DNA of 64,000 nucleotides from contig QVOM02000072.1 in NCBI GenBank assembly GCA_003586115.2, positions 2,694,361 through 2,758,360 on the forward strand, given 5' to 3'. Positions 56,427 to 64,000 of this stretch are shown one piece after another. Origin of the DNA: Salvator merianae. Lineage: Eukaryota > Chordata > Lepidosauria > Squamata > Teiidae. The notes under the pieces were generated by a model, which was given only the letters and a program-made list of their open reading frames with translations, did not search any database and was not told where the DNA came from. A program made the translations under genes and the position numbers. The stretch's first letter is position 1. The number at the start of each line of letters is the position of its first letter.

Positions 56427-57346
56427 CACCAGCAAGCTCTTGCCAGCACCGGGAACTTTTGTACTCAATTAAACAGATCGAAGGAAGTCGAAACTGCAAC
56501 TGAAAAAATAACTCCTATCTTGCCTTCTTTTAGAAATATATTTAAAAAGCACATTAGACTTCATATAATAACAAGGAGTGGGCAGAGAGAGACTTGAGTT
56601 TCAGAACAATTTTATTTCACAGCCTTGAAGGCATGGGACAATCGGACAGTCAGAGAGGGGCACCAGCAAGCATTTGCTGGCACCAGGAATTTTGAACTCA
56701 ATTAAACAGATTGAAGGAAGCTGAAAGTGCAAAAATAACTCCTATCCTGCCTTCTTTAGATTAGAAAAGCACACTTGACTTCTTATAATAATAAGGAGTG
56801 GAGAGAAAAAGAGAGGCTGGAGTTTCAGAACACTTCTGTTTGCAAACAAAAAAACCTGGCAGTTAAGGAGTTGGAAACTGCTTCAGCAAAGAGGTGGGGA
56901 TTTCATACCCAGAGGCCAATCAGTGCATTTTGCAGTCATGGTAGGTTGTCTGTTAAAGTGAATAGACTGCACTACGGATGAGTTATGAATTGAATGAAAG
57001 CTTTGGAAAGCTTTTTTTCTGTGCACCTAGGAATTCTTCGCTCATTTTATTCAGGCAGTTTTAAAAATTGCTAGTCTGAACATAGCCACAAGACTCTTCT
57101 CAGGTAACAGTCCCTCTTCTTCAGGCCATATTTCTTATGAGCTCTGCTCCATAACCTGGAGTACTTTTGTCTTATTGGAATATGTCCCTGGACTGTAGTA
57201 ATGTCTCTCACTTGCTTAAATGAAGTCAATAATAATGGTACAGAGCACAGAAAGCTCTGTATTTTTGTCCGGCTGGAACATAACTGCCCATCTCAGTTTT
57301 ACCTTTTGCTAAGCCCACTTTGCCTTTAAGCGCTTCTTGCACTTAC

Positions 57347-57464
57347 CACACAGCATCTGGCATGTTGTCAATGAAGAAGTACAGGCTGAAAAAGATGTCC
57401 TGCACCCACATGGAGGGTTTGGAGAGGGCTGAGATTGCCTGGTCAATGAAGTCTTCCTCATCTA
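57347..57464 (-). CDS. candidate orphan coding exon (unrecognised protein)
   Basis: Read on the minus strand, 118 bp are open and end exactly at a consensus donor: TGTG then GTAAGT (complement of 57341-57346). The encoded peptide is protein-like: DEEDFIDQAISALSKP, then MWVQDIFFSLYFFIDN, then MPDAV. It mixes an acidic helix with an aromatic-rich amphipathic stretch. The frame would start in phase 1 after AATAAG and end in phase 2. Against it: the upstream side is purine-rich without a pyrimidine tract, and a TAA lies just upstream in frame. I do not recognise the protein. It may be an isolated exon of a host gene, part of a pseudogene, a transposon-gene piece, or chance. No partner exon was found in the window. 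Confidence 0.3.
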
Positions 57465-57794
57465 CTTATTGGATATATTTCTTTCTAGATGTCCAGGGTT
57501 CTTTTTTTCAAATGCCCACTCAGTCTATTCACATTCTGTTTTGCAACAGGAGAGGACAGAGAGATGGAAACAAATGGAACAGGCCAGGAGACTGTTTTTT
57601 ACTGTACCGTAATTACTTCGATTCAAGTGAGCACAGTTGCCCTCCTTATACACTATAACCTGGTTCCTATGGCCCATCATGCATTGTCAAAACATACATT
57701 AGGAGCAATTGATTTTAACATAACACCAGAGATTGTAGGAACTGAGTCTGAAAACAGTAATGAGTTACAATTTCTACTGGCTTACATTTAGCAG

Positions 57795-58560
57795 ACCAGG
57801 GCCGTGGTCACACTTTTAGGTTTTAGTCCATCTCTGGGACAGACAAGGGACTGAGACAATTTTTGGCTTCCTCCAGCCTGGTCACACCTACCATGCCACC
57901 ACTGCAGCTGCCACCGCTATCACCTGAGCTCTCATGACGCTGCTATCACCTGAGCTCTCATGTGTGCAGTGATGGCAGTATTGAGGAGGCATCATTGGAC
58001 AGTGAGAGACAACAGTGATGGGGGGCTCAAAGGGGAAACAGTGTCAGCAGTGTTGGGGGACAGTGGGAGGAGTGTGTATGATAGCGGTGACGTTGGGGAG
58101 GTATCAAGGCACAGTGGGGATGGAAAGAGACAACTGTGGTGTGGGGGCTTGGGAGGGCAACAGCATCAGTAGTGGGAGACATCAGTGCCGTTAGGGGCCA
58201 TCAGTGGTGACATATCAGGGAGGCAGCAGGGGGCAGCGGGGGGCATTGGGAAGCAGCAGTGGGGGATCAGTAGGCCTTTGCCTGGCTGGGTCTGTTTCCT
58301 GGTGAAACAGTTCCCTGGTTGCCTCTCCCAGCCTTCTCGAATCTTGGAGGCAGAGCTGAACAATAGTGTGGCACAATGCATGTGACATATTTTGGGGCTC
58401 ATTCTGGTGGGGTTCCTCCTGACTCCTGCCAGCCCTTTAAATTTGTTGCCATACTTGCCTTGCTCCTGGGGTAGTTTGCTAGGTGTTCCACTAAGAAGGT
58501 TGTTTTAGGAATTCTGCCTAGCAAACTCCAGTCCCCAAGCACAGAGCCAACTTTGTTACA
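57795..58560. mobile_element. family E DNA element, left part with G-rich imperfect repeats
   Basis: GGGCCGTGGTCACACTTTTAG starts it. GGTCACACCTACCATGCCACC matches 39672. From 57965 to 58265 the DNA is an imperfect GT/G-rich tandem array (GGGGGCTCAAAGGGG, GTGACGTTGGGGAGG), which explains the overlapping stop-free frames. The right end was not located. Confidence 0.55.
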
Positions 58561-59990
58561 AATGATTTACATAACATTTGAAACAGCATTTTGCATATCC
58601 CTAACATTAACTGAAATGGGAAACTGGCTTCTTCTAATGCAAGTAAATGGAAGGGAGTTACCTGGATTCAAAGTAGCATGTCACGCCATTTAGGAACTTT
58701 TTTTAAATTTAATTTTGAATTTTGAATGAATGAAACATACATTCCACGATCCTCTAAAAACAAATAATGCACAAACTCATTCTATTAGTTATGTAACATG
58801 GGCTTCCAGCCTCTTTCAGGGTTTTTGTTCAGTGATTTCATGTTCCACTTCTTTACGTTAATAACTTATTCTCCTCACCACCTGTTTTTTCTTCTAATCT
58901 TTGAAACCTGTGACTACTAGCCGCATTCCGTAGATAGTCAACAAAAAGTTGCCAGATTTTAATAAAATTCAGTGTCTTCTTATCTCTTAGTAAATTAGTC
59001 AGTTTGTCCATTTCTACTAAGTCCATCATTTTTATAATCCAATCATCTTCTGTTGGAATCTTTGATAACTTCCATGCTTGAGCATATGCAAGTCTTCCTG
59101 CAGTCACCAACTGCATTCCTATATTATATTCCTCTAATTTTTTATCTAATATTCCCAATAAAAAAGGCTCTGGTTTTCCACTAGATCTGTACTTTTAAGC
59201 ACTTTTTGTATGCATGGCTTTTCTTATGTATTTCTTCCCAATACTTTTTTTAACTTTGAGCAGGTCTACCACATATGATAGACCTACCCTTCTTTTCACC
59301 ACATTTCCAGCACTTATTAGTTACCTCTTTAAGCATTTTGGATAATTTCTGAGGAGTCATATGCCACCTGTACACCATTTTATTAAAAAATCCCTTTAGA
59401 TTATAACGTAGTGTAAATTTTGAATCTTGTGTCCACATTTTTCCCACTGTTCCATCAATATGCTATACTGAAAATTCTTTGCCTATGCTTTCTTTAACTT
59501 GCTCCTGTTCCATTTCAAATTTTAGTACCAATTTATACATTATAGCTATAGAGCCTCTTTCTCCTAGTTCCAATTCTTTTCCCCAAGTTCTTTTTTCTTG
59601 CTAACTTGCAAATTCTTTTTGTCTAGTTTATAACGTTCCATCAATTGTGCATACCAGAGCCACTGCACAGCAAAAACGTCTTGTATTAATTGCTCTCTAG
59701 ATGTCAAAGCCCAGTCTTTTCTCTCCTCATTCCAAATCAACAAGTCTTTAGGGGTTAACCATTTTTCTTTTCTACTAGATTCTCTGAATAAGGCCTTGTG
59801 TGGTGATAACCAAAGTGGTAAACTGTTATTCCATTCAGGAACTCTGTATGGAGTACAACGGCACAAATCACACATAGTATGGGTTATATCTGTAATACCA
59901 AAACAAGTAGGAAAATGGCTCCTGGAATAAGAAAAAGCTCCCAGGATACTTTGAGGTTGTCCTCTGACTTCCTTGTTTTGGGAAATTCCA
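58561..59990. mobile_element. family L element fragment carrying an L1
   Basis: GAAATGGGAAACTGGCTTC, AATGCAAGTAAATGG (58613) and AACAAGTAGGAAAATGGCTC, GGTTGTCCTCTGAC (59903-59970) match the family L element at 34890-36090. Between them the L1 remnant (about 58700-59880, minus strand) takes the place of most of the family interior. Confidence 0.55.
58850..59880 (-). pseudogene. L1 ORF2 C-terminal half remnant (minus strand)
   Basis: Three successive minus-strand frames follow L1 ORF2 order. First comes 59564-59875, with a PLWLSPHKALFRE and WLTPKDLLIWN style. Then 59250-59447 carries MVYRWHMTPQKLSKM and KCWKCGEKKG, the cysteine motif region of L1 ORF2. Last is 58853-59158, with AYAQAWKLSKIPTEDDWI and MMDLVEMDKLTNLLRDKK. 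Gaps and frame changes between them show a dead copy. A T-run near 58699-58706 may be the inverse of its tail. The reverse-transcriptase core is absent. Confidence 0.85.
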
Positions 59991-60477
59991 GATCTTTTTA
60001 CAATACCTCAATTTCCAACTGTGTATTAGTGAACCTGTGTAGTATGGAAGGGTGACTGAATTAGAGAAGGGACTTTTTTAAGTCCCTGGGTTTTCACATT
60101 ATAGCATAAGTTTGTTATCATGAACAGTAAGGGTTATCTTGATTGTCACTGACTTTATATGAGCTGCCCTGAAAACTTTTGGAATAAAAACCAGTATTGT
60201 TTTATATTTACTTACTTACTAATATATTACAGTCATAAACCCATGTTTTATATGTATCTGTGTCCCTTGTATAAGCACTCTTAATTTTTGAAAGACAAAA
60301 TAAACACATTTGTTGCTGCTAGAAAACAATTTAAGAAGAAAGGGTATCCATCGTCCACATATTTAAAAGTCTGTATCACTGACCCTCAAAATGAGGGACA
60401 TGTTCTCGTGGTGGGAACATGAAAGGTGTCAAGCTATGAAGGACACAAAAGTTATGTTTAACATAAAAATCCACTGT
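59991..60477. other. no recognised feature
   Basis: AT-rich spacer with nothing recognisable. Confidence 0.35.
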
Positions 60478-60749
60478 TGCCGTGGTCACACCCTGGCTTG
60501 ACAGTCAGTTTCAGGGTCGCACAGAGAAGTCCAGCCATTTTTGGCCTGGAATGGCCTGATCACCCCTACCACAATGACAATGAAGATGCTTCTCACTGAG
60601 ACTTCATAAAAGTCTCACCTCACCTCATAAAAGGTAAGCTTCAGCATGGTGGAGAGGTGGAGGGTGCAGTGTGATGGGGATGTGGCAGGGGGCATGGCAG
60701 GGGGGCAAGACATAATGCAGTGTGGTATGGGGAGGCAGCCGGGGGGGCG

Positions 60750-60959
60750 NNNNNNNNNNNNNNNNNNNNNNNNNNNNNNNNNNNNNNNNNNNNNNNNNNN
60801 NNNNNNNNNNNNNNNNNNNNNNNNNNNNNNNNNNNNNNNNNNNNNNNNNNNNNNNNNNNNNNNNNNNNNNNNNNNNNNNNNNNNNNNNNNNNNNNNNNNN
60901 NNNNNNNNNNNNNNNNNNNNNNNNNNNNNNNNNNNNNNNNNNNNNNNNNNNNNNNNNNN
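60750..60959. other. assembly gap (210 N)
   Basis: A run of N. It lies beside a tandem repeat, so the true array length is unknown. Confidence 1.
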
Positions 60960-61106
60960 GGGGGTATGGCGGGGGAGCAAAGCTCACCTTTCACCAGTCA
61001 AGAATGGGGGCATGGCTTGGCTCAGCGGGGGGATGGTGCAATGGGGGGGTGGCTCAGTATGATGGGGGTATGGCGGGGGAGCAAAGCTCACCTTTCACCA
61101 GTCAAG
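60960..61106. repeat. 104-bp minisatellite, at least 1.4 units
   Basis: TATGGCGGGGGAGCAAAGCTC and CACCTTTCACCAGTCAAGA start at 60965 and again at 61069, a period of 104 bp. The array probably extends into the gap. Confidence 0.85.
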
Positions 61107-61540
61107 AGGATTGGCTTAGCGTGGCGGCAGCAGCAGCATGGTGGGGCCTCAGGGAATATAAGGGTGGTGGCAGCAGCAGTGGTGGCAGCAGCAAGGTCGG
61201 GGGTGGGTGGGCCCTTCTTGGGGTGAGGGGAAGTGAGGCACTCCATGGGTGCTGCCTCACTTTCCCTCAGCAGCTCCATGGGTGGCTGGCAGTGACTAGT
61301 TCCTGCCATCCTGCTGGCTGCCCTTCCCCGCTGCTGAGCTGGCCTGGATGGCAGCCCTTTGCCTGGGTCCATTTCTGACTGAAATGGACTCAGTGCTGGG
61401 ATTCTCCAATGACAGGATAGTCCCATTGCAGCCAGGAAAGTCCTCAGAAAATCCAGAAATGCACTTTGGCATCTGCTCTTCAAGGACTTAGAACTTCAAA
61501 GACTCTGGCCTTCTAAAATATAAGGTGTAACCGCAGCCTG

Positions 61541-63404
61541 TGAGTAAAATAATTACAAGTTAGTCGGTCATGAGCACAAATTACAAATGTCCCTTTATGC
61601 AGAACATTTTTGTTCTTGTACAATAGATAAAAAGTGCCTTTGTTTACTATGATCCATGAAGCTTGCAGGAGCATCATTTGACCACTGACTTACACTGATA
61701 GAATGGATTTTCTCTCTGTACTGCTAATGAATACGGCAAGATCCACATGGGTAATGGGAGGTTGCAGAAGCAGGGAAAGAGGAAACAAAAATGAGAACCC
61801 TGAACAAAAACCTCAAGAAAGGAAATAACATCAAAATTAAAACAATTCAAGACAACCTCCCCAACCCCCCTGTGCCCTGACCCTACCGAAAAGGTTAACA
61901 TTAGAAGCACTTGTAGGCTAGGTCTACTAACCCAAAACAGGCAGGATTCCAGAGGGTCCCTAGTTGTACACATACAGGGAGGGATGAATCCCCCTCATGG
62001 GACTACATTCTTTTAGACTTGCAGAATGCAAGACAAACACATCCACACACATAAGACATCACTCACACACTACCCCCTCTGGGGTGTGCGCCATCTGCAT
62101 ATTAGTGCATTCCCTATTCATAGGACCAGTGGGATGATCAGCAGGGAGCCCACCCCTGGACCTCAGCCCAAAGAGTCCAAGGGTGTCCCACACAACCAAG
62201 AGGAGAGTGTGAGCACACAAGGGATGGACACAAACCCCATCTGGCTGGGTGTCTTAACTATATTCTTCCTGTTGTCTGTGAACATAAATCCACATCTAAG
62301 GGTCAGATTCTGGCTCATCTCACCCATCACCTGATGGTCCATGGCCTTAGACAGATGGTCAGTAGTGTGGGTGGTATCAAAGAGAGCTCATGGCAGAAGA
62401 GAAAGCTGAAGCACCAGCACACTGGTTGTCCCATCACTCTTTCTCTCCTTCCCCACCCAGTGCTCAGTGAGAGAAAGGAAAGAACCATGCAGTCCATTGC
62501 AACTGGTCCACAAATTGGCAGTGAAGTATATAGTTGCACAGGGTTGGATGGCAGTATGTGACATCCATTTCTGCACAGCATCCCTGCACTAATTATACAG
62601 GGAGGGCACCATGCTCCTGCTGAACTGGGAAACTTGATGCAGCAGTTGGCAGAAGCCAACATTCTCCATCACCAAGTGCAAAACCAATTATTCCCCAAAA
62701 GCATCAGGTTAAATTCAGGGGAACCTCCGACTATAACCTAACCCTAATATAAAAAAATTAGATTTGGACTGCAGCAATGGAGTGAAAAATATTAAAATGT
62801 AAAGAAGGGGAAAGGGGTTTAGAATGATCTACACTGACCCTTCCTCTTGTCCTATAACATAGACTAAGCCTAGCCCACACTATAACCCTATTTAAAGGGA
62901 GAAAATTCACCCCTTGTAAAAAATAGTCCTGACTCTACCCAACCCAACCCAACCCTAATCCTAGCAGAGCTGGCTTCTCCAAAAGCAAGGTAGTTCTACG
63001 AGTTAGGCATAAAACAAACCTCTAGCATAATTTCAAATGCACCCAGGTTCCATTCTACTTCAAATGCCTAAATCAAACATAAGGGGGTGCTTTGTTCGAA
63101 AACTGACACTTTCATCTTCCCCTGCTTGTTATGAACTGGGTTCAAACAGAACAAGTTTGGCACATCTCTACTGCACCTCCTTTTGCAGAGCAGTTTTTAC
63201 TACTCTGCAAAAGGAGAGCTCTTAGGAGCAGATTCTGATCCTGGGGACAGGACAGGCATCAGATGACTGCAGTGACTTCTAGTCACTGCACTCCCAGTGC
63301 ACAGTGAAATGTGCCCACTGTGGTCTCTGCCCTCTTTGGCACTGCCTGAGGTGGTTGTGCAGATCTTGCCTCACAAACAGAAGGAGTACCCTCTTCATAG
63401 TTAC
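61541..63404. other. no recognised feature
   Basis: Mixed sequence. Overlapping frames at 62026-62662 (up to 111 codons) on both strands lack motifs. Short CCCAACCCAACCCTAATCC at 62938-62960 is only superficially telomere-like. Confidence 0.35.
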
Positions 63405-63600
63405 TCAGAGTATTAGGCTAAAACGTAGGACTCTCTGGCTTCCAGTCCCCTCTTAGCCATGAAAGCTCACTGGGTGACTTGGAGCCGGTCACTAACTCTC
63501 AGTCTAACCTACCTCACAAAGTTTTTGTGGGGAAAAATTGAAAGAACAGCAATATGCACCACTCTGGGCTCTTTAGTGGAATGATTAATTATAAAAGCCA
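63405..63600 (+). mobile_element. tRNA-derived SINE, squamate type (plus strand)
   Basis: TTAGCCATGAAAGCTCACTGG, GTGACTTGGAGCCGGTCAC, CTCTCAGTCTAACCTACC and TCACAAAGTTTTTGTGGGG follow the order of the common squamate SINE body (GCCATGGAAGCTCACTGGGTGACC...CTCAGCCTAACCTACCTCACAGGGTTGTTGTG). The head is degraded and the GGGGTATAAA tail absent or altered. Confidence 0.75.
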
Positions 63601-63644
63601 CAATTAAATGGTAGACTAGGTTTCCCTTCCATGGTACCAAAGAC

Positions 63645-63870
63645 TTACATTAGTAGGCTGGGCTGCCACAGTGACCCAAACCCCAGATTCTCTTTAGGCA
63701 GCAATTAGTTAACAAAACACAGTTTTGCATAACACTGCAATTTGCAGGAACTAACCAAAGTATGTGTGGGGCATCTGTACAAGATATATATAGTACAAAT
63801 GGACAGTAGCATGAATGCAAATTTATTTTGGTCAAAAACAGGGGCATGATGGTTTGGTGAAACAAATAGG
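63645..63870. repeat. family I interspersed repeat, copy 2
   Basis: GACTTACATTAGTAGGCTGGG, CAATTTGCAGGAACTAACC and ATTTATTTTGGTCAAAAACAGG align in order with 17455-17647. Class unknown. Confidence 0.45.
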
Positions 63871-64000
63871 GGCAATATTATGATGGTTTATACTGAGAAA
63901 CAAAAATGTATAGAGTTCAGTATTTTATTTTTAAAATAAATTACAGAATTGGATGAAATACAAGAGTATAATTCACCATAGGAAGGCTGCAGCTGTTAAT

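Larger units (their letters stand above)
55573..57088. mobile_element. family M DNA element, copy 2, containing a CR1
   Basis: Left GAGGGTGTGTTTAGACTAGC; right GCTAGTCTGAACATAGCC. A CR1 (55622-56240) interrupts the left side. Inside, about 56350-56610 and 56620-56850 are tandem diverged copies: GCACCAGCAAGC..TTGCC/TGG, CTCAATTAAACAGAT, AACTCCTATC and AAGGAGTGG recur. Its right third, with GCAGTTAAGGAGTTGGAAACTG, matches 52180-52215. Confidence 0.75.
60478..61540. mobile_element. family E DNA element with tandem repeat and assembly gap
   Basis: Left terminus GCCGTGGTCACACCCTGGC; right terminus TAAAATATAAGGTGTAACCGCAGCC. Left sub-terminal CTCATAAAAGGTAAGCTTC matches 39725-39745. GAAATGGACTCAGTGCTGGG and CTGCAGCC... 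pair in inverse with 30875-30900. The G-rich interior contains a 104-bp tandem repeat and 210 N. The 168- and 218-codon frames across the gap are artefacts of N and G-rich sequence. Confidence 0.7.

Noticed and set aside
60722..61378. 218- and 168-codon frames
   Set aside because: They are translated across 210 N and a G-rich tandem repeat, so they are not evidence of coding.
62936..62962. Interstitial telomeric repeat
   Set aside because: The sequence is CCCAA-type with only one CCCTAA-like unit, not a TTAGGG array.

Overview
The window looks like non-genic DNA from a vertebrate nuclear genome, most likely a squamate reptile (lizard or gecko type). The supporting evidence is decayed CR1, L2-like and L1 non-LTR retrotransposons, including CR1 tails ending in an 8-bp TTCTTATG repeat; tRNA-derived SINEs of the kind common in squamates; and many short palindromic DNA-transposon derivatives. 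There is also one assembly gap (60750-60959). No complete host gene, rRNA, tRNA gene, CRISPR array or bacterial-type operon is visible. Nearly all short open frames are chance frames or shadows of transposon remnants. Assignment to Squamata rests on recognising repeats from memory and is an inference.

Layout. 1-8 kb: a possible L1 tail with a (TAA)n array, a tRNA-derived SINE, then a nest of DNA elements containing an L1 with a perfect 17-bp target duplication (6394-6882). 8-15 kb: CpG-rich hairpin element C (8737-9388), a 724-bp hAT-like element with an 8-bp target duplication and six successive palindromes (9535-10258), several MITEs and a 96-bp-arm inverted repeat (13727-14012). 15-24 kb: CR1 copies (two of them interrupted by later insertions), a decayed L2-like reverse transcriptase (17648-18911), SINEs, and a family F MITE with TAA target duplication. 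24-43 kb: families C, H, K, E, F, B and L, a CR1 tail, an L2 tail, and AT-rich stretches with nothing recognisable. 43-64 kb: two L1 ORF2 remnants on the plus strand, a foldback element (46686-47798), another hAT-like element, two related large TIR elements (one carrying a CR1 ORF2 tail with an open frame), paired SINEs, a minus-strand L1, and a family E element with a 104-bp tandem repeat that contains the gap.

Family letters are my own labels. B: ~220-bp palindromic MITE with TTTTAATCC arms. C: TIR GGGCCTGTTCRCACT with internal hairpins. E: TIR near GCCGTGGTCACACC, G-rich interior. F: TIR GGYTGTGWYCACAC with TTA/TAA target duplications. G: arms near TTAGAGGTGGTAGC. H: GTGGGGTTGCCAC hairpin. 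K: TIR near GGCCCTTTCYRCAC. L: foldback with ~90-100-bp repeated arms. M: TIR GAGGGTGTGTTYAGAC. hAT-like: TIR TAGGGRTGTGCAC with 8-bp target duplication.

The only possible non-transposon coding signal is a 118-bp minus-strand segment at 57347-57464 with a consensus splice donor. It encodes a protein-like peptide I do not recognise, and its acceptor side is poor. The interest of the window lies in the nested transposons and in families whose hairpins recur between copies.
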